Positions 1 through 5,769 of a stretch of DNA of 10,306 bases are shown in pieces. The translations under genes were made by a program, and so were the position numbers. The DNA is from an uncultured Agitococcus sp. (GTDB lineage: Bacteria > Pseudomonadota > Gammaproteobacteria > Pseudomonadales > Moraxellaceae). Position 1 is the first letter of the stretch; each line of letters starts with the position of its first letter. Under the pieces are notes generated by a model. It was not told the origin of the DNA and made no database searches. It saw nothing but the letters and a program-made list of their open reading frames with translations. The stretch lies in the NCBI RefSeq assembly GCF_937920075.1, contig NZ_CALETI010000032.1:1-10306 (forward strand), in the 5' to 3' direction.

Positions 1-17
1 GTGTGCTCTTCCGATCT
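1..17. other. Illumina TruSeq read-2 adapter remnant
   Basis: The first 17 bases, GTGTGCTCTTCCGATCT, are identical to the 3' end of the TruSeq read-2 adapter as I know it. They are a library artefact and not genomic DNA. Genomic sequence starts at about base 18. The adapter happens to stay open in the atuA frame, so it would add about five false residues to the partial protein. Confidence 0.93.
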
Positions 18-706
18 TTGTTGGCAGTGAACAGGCATATGGTGCAAATGCACGGCCAGAAGCCAAACAATGCCGCGAAATTACTGTGCGCATGGTGGCT
101 CGTTATCCTGTTCAAGAAGGTTTATTGTTTTTGGCCAGTGAAATTGCCCAAGCCTCAACAGGCATGGCACCCGGTTTAGCAGGTATTATGGGTGGTCGTC
201 CAAAGCCCTCTCCAGTGATTAGATTATTTTCTTGCCTCGTTCCAAAAACTTCTGTGCCTATTAGTTTAGATATTAGCAATGAGCGTATTGCGGTTGCTGT
301 CCCCACCGAAGGTGGTTTTGTCCCTGCTGAGCGTTTAGCCAGTGGCGAAGTGGCTGATAACAGCCAAGTCACGCATAAAGTGCCTTTAGTGCAATTAGCG
401 TGGGCGCGTAGTGGTGATAAAGGGGACTCATCAAATATTGGTGTAATTGCCCGTAAGCCCGAATATTTACCGTGGATTCGTGCCAGCTTAACCGAAGAAG
501 CAGTTGCCGCTTATTGTCAACATTGGTTAGAAACTCGTAGTGAAGTAATTCGTTATGAATTACCTAGCTTAAATGCCCTGAATTTTATGCTGACCTATGC
601 CTTGGGCGGCGGTGGCATTGCCAGTCCACGTTTAGACCCACAAGGCAAAGCTCATGCCCAACAACTGTTGGCTATGCCTGTCAAAATTCCTGTAGAAGTT
701 CTTTAA
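18..706 (+). CDS. atuA: AtuA family protein, C-terminal part (5' end missing)
   Basis: This is the last ~229 residues of an AtuA (DUF1446) family protein; full-length members are about 600 residues. The frame is open from the contig edge (codons at 20, 23 and so on), so the ATG at 86 is internal. Two parts are visible. The end of the DUF1446 domain holds the GSEQAYGANARPEA segment just after the edge and runs through GIMGGRPKPSPVIRLF. From about base 380 comes the small C-terminal ferredoxin-like-fold domain of AtuA proteins, with the conserved LAWARSGDKGDSSNIGVIAR stretch and a Gly-rich GGGGIASPR near the end. The protein is essential or important for growth on citronellol/geraniol-type terpenes in Pseudomonas, but its reaction is not established to my knowledge. 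Being first in the cluster agrees with atuA. Truncation is due to the contig end, not gene decay. Confidence 0.88.
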
Positions 707-722
707 CTAGACATGATTTTCC

Positions 723-771
723 CTTCGACTCCGCTCAGGGAACGCTCTTCGTTGGCTGAGCGAAGTCGAAG
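723..771. repeat. REP-like palindrome after atuA
   Basis: CTTCGACTCCGCTCAG (723-738) pairs with CTGAGCGAAGTCGAAG (756-771) at 15 of 16 positions, leaving a 17-base loop. Palindromes of the TTCGACT...GCTCAG / CTGAGC...GTCGAA type are dispersed repeats in many bacterial genomes. No T-run follows, so it is not a classic terminator, though the folded RNA could protect the atuA mRNA end. The hairpin after atuG (8664-8712) shares the CTTCGCTCA core. Confidence 0.8.
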
Positions 772-780
772 CCTAAAAAT

Positions 781-855
781 TGTAGCCTGTATGTAGCATA
801 GCGAAATACAGGTTATCCAATATGCAATTACTCCCGTGTTAGCACACGGGCTACA
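781..855. repeat. Two-hairpin dispersed repeat, copy A
   Basis: A 75 bp unit bounded by TGTAGCC (781-787) and its inverted copy GGCTACA (849-855). Inside are two hairpins: CCTGTAT (786-792) with ATACAGG (806-812), and CCCGTGT (833-839) with ACACGGG (844-850). A closely matching unit lies at 3497-3576, so this is a repeated element and not chance structure. It has no coding capacity. Its right end lies 16 bases before the atuB start and contains an in-frame GTG (836) that would wrongly extend AtuB. Confidence 0.85.
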
Positions 856-860
856 CAATG

Positions 861-865
861 TAAGG
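861..865 (+). promoter_or_regulatory. Ribosome binding site fixing the atuB start
   Basis: TAAGG lies six bases before the ATG at 872, outside the preceding repeat. It supports MPYQSIF as the AtuB N-terminus rather than the GTG at 836, which sits in a repeat hairpin. Confidence 0.6.
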
Positions 866-871
866 TTTTTT

Positions 872-1741
872 ATGCCCTATCAATCAATTTTTCGTGAAGA
901 TGCGTTTGCCGATAAAGTCATTATTGTCACGGGTGGTGGTTCGGGAATTGGTCGTTGTACTGCCCATGAATTAGCCGCTTTAGGTGCACAAGTCGTTATT
1001 ACTGGCCGCAAAATTGAAAAACTGGCTCAGGTTGAAGATGAAATTATTCAAGATGGCGGTTTAGTACGTTCAATGGTGTGTGATATTCGCCAAGAAGAAC
1101 AAGTTAAAGAAGTCGTTGCGACGGTACTCAAAGAGTTTGGTCGTATTGATGGCTTAGTCAATAACGCAGGCGGTCAATTTCCATCGGCCTTAGCCAGTAT
1201 TTCCACCAATGGTTTTGATGCAGTGGTTAAAAACAATTTACACGGTACGTTTTTAATGATGCGTGAAGTCTATAACCAATGGATGGCGCAACACGGTGGC
1301 AGCATTGTCAATATGTGTGCCGATATGTGGGGTGGTATGCCAGGTATGGGGCATTCGGGTGCAGCACGTGCAGGGGTTGATAATTTGACTAAAACTGCTG
1401 CGATTGAATGGGCAGTCAGTGGTGTGCGTGTTAATGCCATTGCACCCGGTTGGATTATGTCTTCTGGTATGGATTCTTATAAAGGGGATTTTGCCAAATT
1501 TGTCATTCCTACGTTGGCCAGCAAAGTGCCGTTAAAACGTATGGGTACAGAATCAGAAGTGTCTAGTGTCACCTGCTTTTTATTGTCCGAAGCGGCCGCT
1601 TTTGTCTCTGGAATCACGGTGCGTATTGATGGTGCAGCCTCTTTAGGTACGCCAATTTATCCTTTGGCTGACCACGAAAACTCTGAGCCTTATAACGGTT
1701 TCCATCGGGCATTTATTCCTGATGTATTAAAGAAGCAATAA
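872..1741 (+). CDS. atuB: AtuB: PECR-like short-chain dehydrogenase/reductase
   Basis: A 289-residue SDR with a Rossmann fold. The nucleotide-binding TGGGSGIG is at residues 20-27 and NNAG at 97-100. Segments such as HSGAARAG (161-168), VDNLTK, SGVRVNAIAPG and a C-terminal part rich in SLGTP and DHEN match my memory of peroxisomal trans-2-enoyl-CoA reductase (PECR) better than ordinary ketoacyl reductases. The usual YxxxK catalytic pair is absent: the aligned segment reads SGAAR, with Ser and Arg at those positions. In the atu cluster AtuB is annotated only as a dehydrogenase and its step is not proven. PECR likeness suggests reduction or oxidation of an acyl-CoA intermediate; oxidation of citronellol or citronellal is another possibility. 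The start is ATG 872, chosen from the RBS at 861-865. It follows atuA by 165 bases of repeats. Confidence 0.88.
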   Translation: MPYQSIFREDAFADKVIIVTGGGSGIGRCTAHELAALGAQVVITGRKIEKLAQVEDEIIQDGGLVRSMVCDIRQEEQVKEVVATVLKEFGRIDGLVNNAGGQFPSALASISTNGFDAVVKNNLHGTFLMMREVYNQWMAQHGGSIVNMCADMWGGMPGMGHSGAARAGVDNLTKTAAIEWAVSGVRVNAIAPGWIMSSGMDSYKGDFAKFVIPTLASKVPLKRMGTESEVSSVTCFLLSEAAAFVSGITVRIDGAASLGTPIYPLADHENSEPYNGFHRAFIPDVLKKQ

Positions 1742-1748
1742 ATCTTCA

Positions 1749-1828
1749 CCTCACCCCTGCCCTCTCCTCAAGGAGAGGGAGAATCATCGCTAAGTTTCCT
1801 CTCTCTGTGGGAGATGGTTAGGGTGAGG
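1749..1828. repeat. Nested palindromic repeat between atuB and atuC
   Basis: Outer arms CCTCACCC (1749-1756) and GGGTGAGG (1821-1828) are perfect inverted copies. Nested inside, CCCTCTCCT (1760-1768) pairs with AGGAGAGGG (1771-1779) in a tight hairpin. The CCTCACCC...CCCTCTCC type is a familiar dispersed repeat of gammaproteobacterial intergenic DNA. It ends just before the atuC ribosome binding site (AAAGGAG, 1835-1841). There is no T-run, so it is more likely a stabilising or attenuating hairpin than a terminator. Confidence 0.75.
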
Positions 1829-1852
1829 GTAACTAAAGGAGCATAACTGATT

Positions 1853-3460
1853 ATGCCTATTATTGAATTAGAAATTGATCGCAATGGTGCTGATTATCAA
1901 GCCAATTGCCAAGCCATGCTCAAACAAATTGACGAAGTGGCAGCGATTAAACAAAAAGTTTTAGAACGTTCTTTACAAGAAAAGCCCAAATTTACTAAGC
2001 GTGGCAAAATGTTGCCTCATGAACGTGTACAACACCTATTAGATGCAGGTTCGCCATTTGTTGAGTTGTGTGGTTTAGCAGGCTATATGCTCGATGATGA
2101 TAAAGATGGCACCGAAGCTGGCGGCAATATGATTGCAGGCATTGGTGTGATTAATGGTGTGCGTTGTTTGGTGGGTGCAAGTAACTCTGCCATCAAAGGC
2201 GGCACGATCTCGCCCAGTGGTTTGCGTAAAAGCTTACGTTTGCAACAAATTGCCCGTCAAAACAAATTACCAATGGTCACGTTGGCCGAAAGTGGTGGTG
2301 CAAACCTCAATCATGCTGCCGATATTTTTGTTGAAGGTGCGCGTTCTTTTGCTAACCAAGCCCGTTTATCAGCAATGGGTATTCCGCAAATTACCGTTGT
2401 CCATGGTAATGCGACGGCTGGTGGTGCTTATCAACCGGGTTTATCCGATTATATGGTGGTGGTGCGTGGCAAAACCGAAATGTTTTTGGCAGGCCCTCCT
2501 CTATTAAAAGCGGCAACAGGTGAAGTGGCGACAGAAGAAGATTTGGGCGGTGCTGCAATGCACGCTCAAGTTGCAGGAACGGCGGAATATTTAGCCGAAA
2601 ACGATGCTGATGGCATTCGCCAAGCACGTGATATTGTCTCGATGTTAGGTTGGGACAAAGCACAACTGAATCATGATGCACCAGAGCCACGTTATCCGAT
2701 TGATGACATTTTAGGCATTATTCCTTGTGATTTACGCAAGCCTTATGATGTACGTCAGGTTATTGCCTGTTTAGTCGATGACTCTAACTTTTTAGACTTT
2801 AAAACCGAATTTGATAATCAAACGATTTGTGGTTGGGCCAATATCGGTAACATCACTATTGGCATCATTGGCAATAATGGCCCAATCACTCCCCAAGGTG
2901 CGGTCAAAGCCAGCCAATTTATTCAGCTTTGTGACCAAACCAATCGCCCATTATTGTTTTTACACAATACAACAGGCTTTATGGTAGGTACAGAATCTGA
3001 GCAGAATGGCGTGATTAAGCATGGCTCAAAAATGATTCAAGCCGTGGCCAATACCCGTGTACCAAAGCTATCAATTGTGATTGGTGGCTCTTATGGTGCA
3101 GGTAACTATGCCATGTGTGGCCGTGGTTTAGACCCTCATTTTATTTTTGCATGGCCAAACTCGAAAACAGCGGTGATGGGTGGCGCACAAGCAGGCAAAG
3201 TATTAAGAATTGTCACTGAAGCCAAACAACAAAAAATGGGCATTACCCCTGATGAAAATGTGCTTAATTTCTTAGAAATGAGTACTGCTGCCAAATTAGA
3301 GTCGCAATCTACTGCTTTGTTTAATACTGCAAAACTGTTTGATGACGGGGTGATTGACCCACGAGACACCCGCAAACTTCTCGTTTTCTTATTACAAACC
3401 ATTAAAGAAGCAGAACAACGCCAGTTAAGCACCAATACTTATGGCGTGGCAAGATTTTAA
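1853..3460 (+). CDS. atuC: AtuC: geranyl-CoA carboxylase beta subunit (carboxyltransferase)
   Basis: A 535-residue carboxyltransferase, the normal length for this family. It takes the carboxyl group from carboxybiotin on AtuF and transfers it to the gamma carbon of geranyl-CoA in a cytoplasmic alpha6-beta6 enzyme. The N-domain oxyanion motif GGAY is at 190-193 and the C-domain GGSYGAGNYAM at 411-421; LAGPPLLKAATGE (212-224) is typical of the MCC/GCC lineage. Gly162, in VEGARSFANQ, aligns by eye with the Phe of HFGRIFYNQ in methylcrotonyl-CoA carboxylase. This Phe/Gly difference is the published selector between methylcrotonyl-CoA and geranyl-CoA, so GCC is favoured. An RBS (AAAGGAG) ends 11 bases before the ATG. 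Flanking atuB and atuD support the call; LiuB (MCC) is the main alternative. Confidence 0.93.
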   Translation: MPIIELEIDRNGADYQANCQAMLKQIDEVAAIKQKVLERSLQEKPKFTKRGKMLPHERVQHLLDAGSPFVELCGLAGYMLDDDKDGTEAGGNMIAGIGVINGVRCLVGASNSAIKGGTISPSGLRKSLRLQQIARQNKLPMVTLAESGGANLNHAADIFVEGARSFANQARLSAMGIPQITVVHGNATAGGAYQPGLSDYMVVVRGKTEMFLAGPPLLKAATGEVATEEDLGGAAMHAQVAGTAEYLAENDADGIRQARDIVSMLGWDKAQLNHDAPEPRYPIDDILGIIPCDLRKPYDVRQVIACLVDDSNFLDFKTEFDNQTICGWANIGNITIGIIGNNGPITPQGAVKASQFIQLCDQTNRPLLFLHNTTGFMVGTESEQNGVIKHGSKMIQAVANTRVPKLSIVIGGSYGAGNYAMCGRGLDPHFIFAWPNSKTAVMGGAQAGKVLRIVTEAKQQKMGITPDENVLNFLEMSTAAKLESQSTALFNTAKLFDDGVIDPRDTRKLLVFLLQTIKEAEQRQLSTNTYGVARF

Positions 3461-3471
3461 CCACCACATGA

Positions 3472-3497
3472 ACTCTCCTCCTGAAAAGTAGGAGAGT
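3472..3497. repeat. Short hairpin after atuC
   Basis: ACTCTCCT (3472-3479) pairs perfectly with AGGAGAGT (3490-3497) around a 10-base loop, 12 bases after the atuC stop. No T-run follows. It abuts the two-hairpin repeat copy B, sharing the T at 3497. Confidence 0.7.
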
Positions 3498-3576
3498 GTA
3501 GCCTGTATGCAGCGTAGCGGAATACAGGAAAACAAAGAGATACTCCCGTGTTGCGTTGCACTTCACACGGGCTACA
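3497..3576. repeat. Two-hairpin dispersed repeat, copy B
   Basis: An 80 bp unit with the same TGTAGCC (3497-3503) and GGCTACA (3570-3576) ends as copy A at 781-855. It has the same internal hairpins: CCTGTAT (3502-3508) with ATACAGG (3522-3528), and CCCGTGT (3545-3551) with ACACGGG (3565-3571). The left hairpin is nearly identical between copies and the second loop is longer here (13 versus 4 bases). It holds an in-frame upstream start (3556) that is not the true atuD start. Confidence 0.85.
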
Positions 3577-3579
3577 GAT

Positions 3580-3584
3580 GAGGA
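3580..3584 (+). promoter_or_regulatory. Ribosome binding site fixing the atuD start
   Basis: GAGGA lies seven bases before the ATG at 3592 and outside the repeat, whereas the earlier in-frame start at 3556 lies within the repeat. This makes MKFTPEHD the N-terminus, as expected for an acyl-CoA dehydrogenase. Confidence 0.75.
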
Positions 3585-3591
3585 CAGCAAG

Positions 3592-4755
3592 ATGAAATTT
3601 ACTCCAGAACATGACGCTTTACGCCGCACCACCAAACAATTTGTTGATAGTCAAATCAATCCTTTTGTCGATGAATGGGAAGAAGCAGGTATTTTCCCAG
3701 CCCATGAGTTATTTAGAAAAATGGCTGAATTGGGTTTATTGGGTGTGTGTAAGCCTGAAGAAAACGGCGGTATGGGTTTAGACTACTCTTACAACATGGT
3801 CGTTACCGAAGAATTAGGCAAAATTAATTGTGGTGGTGTACCGATGGCAATTGGGGTACAAACCGATATGGCCACACCTGCCCTTGCCCGTTTTGGTTCT
3901 AAAGAATTACGTGATGAGTTTTTAACTCCTGCTATTGCAGGCGAATATGTTGCCTCGATTGCTGTGTCTGAACCTCATGCTGGTTCTGATGTGGCAGCCA
4001 TTAAAACCACCGCACGCAAAGATGGTGATGATTACATCATCAATGGTACAAAAATGTGGATTACCAACTCCACACAAGCAGACTTTTTGTGTTTGTTAGC
4101 CAATACCAGTGATGATAAACCTCACGTTAACAAGTCCTTAATTGTCGTACCAACTAAAGCTGCTGGCGTGTCATTCTCCAAAAAGTTGAATAAATTAGGC
4201 ATGCGTTCTTCTGATACTGCTCAAATTTTCTTAGACAACGTGCGTGTGCCACAACGTTATGTGATTGGTGCTGAAGGCATGGGCTTTATGATGCAAATGA
4301 TGCAGTTCCAAGAAGAACGTTTATACGGTGCGGCCAATGCGGTGGGTGGTTTGGAAAGCTGTATCGACAAAACCATTGCCTATTGCCGTGAGCGCACCAC
4401 GTTCGGTCAACCTTTAATTGATAATCAATCCATTCACTTCCGTTTAGCTGAATTACGCACTGAAGTGGAATGTTTACGCGCACTCACCTACCAAGCTTGT
4501 GAACAACACATTAGTGGTCAAGATGTCACTTTATTAGCATCCATGGCTAAATTAAAAGCAGGCCGTTTAATGCGCGAAGTCACTGATAGCTGCTTACAGT
4601 ATTGGGGTGGTCAAGGCTTTATGTGGGAAAACCCCGTTGCTCGCGCTTACCGTGACGGTCGTTTAGTGTCTATTGGTGGTGGAGCTGACGAAATTATGCT
4701 TGGCATTATTTGTAAATTAACCAATACCTTACCAAGCAAAAAGAAGAAAGCTTAA
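3592..4755 (+). CDS. atuD: AtuD: citronellyl-CoA dehydrogenase-like acyl-CoA dehydrogenase
   Basis: A 387-residue FAD enzyme, the normal acyl-CoA dehydrogenase length. It is expected to oxidise citronellyl-CoA to geranyl-CoA and pass electrons to ETF. Visible family signatures are AVSEPHAGSD (124-133), MWITNS (155-160), the helix with QEERLYGA (240-247), RTTFGQPL (268-275) and QYWGGQGFMWENPVARAYRD (336-355). At the usual C-terminal catalytic site (YEGT.EI) the sequence is GGGADEI (362-368), so the Glu is replaced by Gly. As in long-chain acyl-CoA dehydrogenase, with Glu in its QERL segment, the base is probably Glu242. A Lys-rich tail (SKKKKA) ends the protein. Its place between carboxylase beta and hydratase fits AtuD; isovaleryl-CoA dehydrogenase (LiuA) is the alternative. 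The start is ATG 3592, with an RBS. Confidence 0.9.
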   Translation: MKFTPEHDALRRTTKQFVDSQINPFVDEWEEAGIFPAHELFRKMAELGLLGVCKPEENGGMGLDYSYNMVVTEELGKINCGGVPMAIGVQTDMATPALARFGSKELRDEFLTPAIAGEYVASIAVSEPHAGSDVAAIKTTARKDGDDYIINGTKMWITNSTQADFLCLLANTSDDKPHVNKSLIVVPTKAAGVSFSKKLNKLGMRSSDTAQIFLDNVRVPQRYVIGAEGMGFMMQMMQFQEERLYGAANAVGGLESCIDKTIAYCRERTTFGQPLIDNQSIHFRLAELRTEVECLRALTYQACEQHISGQDVTLLASMAKLKAGRLMREVTDSCLQYWGGQGFMWENPVARAYRDGRLVSIGGGADEIMLGIICKLTNTLPSKKKKA

Positions 4756-4765
4756 TTGTGCAACT

Positions 4766-4936
4766 CGTAGGATGGGTCGTTGACCCATCACAACATACAA
4801 GTAGGACTTACGCATTTCACCGAAATTAGCGCGTTTTGCGAGCATAAAATCGTTAAAAAAGATTTAAATGTGAGCAAATAAGCGATAACCACGTAAGTCC
4901 TAAAAAGATGGGTTTCGTACCTCAACCCATCCTACG
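4766..4936. repeat. Inverted REP pair between atuD and atuE, split by an insertion
   Basis: CGTAGGATGGGT (4766-4777) and ACCCATCCTACG (4925-4936) are perfect 12 bp inverted ends. Each side is itself a hairpin: GATGGGT/ACCCATC at 4771-4777 and 4783-4789, and again at 4907-4913 and 4925-4931. This is the layout of a REP doublet (REPIN). The spacer between the two REP units is occupied by the MITE-like unit at 4802-4902. Confidence 0.85.
4802..4902. mobile_element. MITE-like element with GGACTTACG inverted ends and TA flanks
   Basis: Terminal inverted repeats GGACTTACG (4804-4812) and CGTAAGTCC (4892-4900) are perfect and flanked on both sides by TA (4802-4803 and 4901-4902), consistent with a TA target duplication. 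The interior is a long imperfect palindrome: the part from about 4827 to 4852 resembles the reverse complement of 4861-4887, with AAATC/GATTT at the tip. There is no ORF, so it would need a transposase elsewhere. TA duplication suggests an IS630/Tc1-type or similar source, by inference only. Confidence 0.7.
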
Positions 4937-4959
4937 CCGTTACCATTTAGGAAAAAACT

Positions 4960-5760
4960 ATGACATTACCTATCACCCAAACTTTATTAGTCACTGAAGA
5001 TAAAGGCATTTTACATATCACCCTAAATCGCCCAGAAAGCCGTAACTCCATGAGTTTGCAAATGGTGCAAGAGTTACAAGCCCTATTTACATGGGGTGCA
5101 GAAAATCATATTCGCGCTGTGGTCTTACGCGGTGCAGGTGGACATTTTTGTGCGGGTGGTGATATTCGTGACATGATGACCATTCGTCAACAAGCTGTTG
5201 AAAATCCTCATGCTTATCAAATTTTTAATCGCACCTTTGGTCATTTATTGACGCAAGTCAATAGTGCGCCATTCTTAGTCATCACGGTCATTGAAGGTGC
5301 AGTATTAGGTGGTGGTTTTGGTTTAACCTGTGTTAGTGATGTTGCCTTAGCCAAAGCCGATGCACAATTTGGTATGCCCGAAACCCGTTTAGGCATTATT
5401 CCTGCTCAAATTGCGCCCTTTATTGTTCAACGTTTGGGCTTAACCCAAGCACGACGTTTGGCGTTATTGGGCATGCGTATCAATGGTCAACAAGCCCAAG
5501 CGATGGGTTTGGTGCATGAAGTCTATGCCGATAATGACAGCTTAGAAACCGCCCTTGCTCGTACTATTAATGATTTACGTCAGTGTGCACCCAATGCCAC
5601 ACAAGTGACCAAAGCCTTATTACACCAAGTTGGCGAACAGCCTTTAAATCAAGTATTAGACGATGCCGCAGAAGCCTTTGCTTGTGCCATTCAAAGTGCC
5701 GAAGGTATGGAAGGTGGCATGGCTTTTGTGCAAAAACGTGCTGCTAGCTGGGTGCAATAG
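4960..5760 (+). CDS. atuE: AtuE: isohexenylglutaconyl-CoA hydratase-like crotonase
   Basis: A 266-residue enoyl-CoA hydratase/isomerase family protein. It is expected to hydrate isohexenylglutaconyl-CoA, the product of AtuC/AtuF, to 3-hydroxy-3-isohexenylglutaryl-CoA. The CoA and oxyanion-hole motifs are HFCAGGDI (62-69) and GAVLGGGFGL (113-122). Of the two catalytic glutamates of classical crotonase, the second is kept as Glu141 (MPETRLGIIPAQ), but the first position is Gly121 where rat hydratase has GGGCEL. My recollection is that the leucine-pathway hydratase LiuC also has a non-Glu GGG.GL here, so this looks like a subfamily trait and not decay. The RBS AGGA (4949-4952) is seven bases before the ATG. 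Only 9 bases separate it from atuF, so the two are probably translated together. Main alternative: 3-methylglutaconyl-CoA hydratase. Confidence 0.88.
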   Translation: MTLPITQTLLVTEDKGILHITLNRPESRNSMSLQMVQELQALFTWGAENHIRAVVLRGAGGHFCAGGDIRDMMTIRQQAVENPHAYQIFNRTFGHLLTQVNSAPFLVITVIEGAVLGGGFGLTCVSDVALAKADAQFGMPETRLGIIPAQIAPFIVQRLGLTQARRLALLGMRINGQQAQAMGLVHEVYADNDSLETALARTINDLRQCAPNATQVTKALLHQVGEQPLNQVLDDAAEAFACAIQSAEGMEGGMAFVQKRAASWVQ

Positions 5761-5769
5761 AGAGAAAAC

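Noticed and set aside
18..706. AtuA as a truncated pseudogene
   Set aside because: The frame is open to the adapter-marked contig edge and all C-terminal motifs are intact, so truncation is from assembly.
723..855. CRISPR array or riboswitch after atuA
   Set aside because: The repeats are inverted hairpins, not regularly spaced direct repeats, and they match copies in another gap before an unrelated gene type, so a dispersed repeat explains them better.
836..871. Upstream GTG extension of AtuB
   Set aside because: It lies partly in the two-hairpin repeat, encodes 12 residues with no family match, and a better RBS precedes the ATG at 872.
2391..2690. Minus-strand frames inside atuC, atuF and atuH
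   Set aside because: They lie opposite strongly conserved coding sequence, have no domain, and are expected shadows of real genes.
3556..3591. Upstream start for AtuD
   Set aside because: It lies partly in repeat copy B; the ATG at 3592 has GAGGA seven bases upstream and gives the normal N-terminus.
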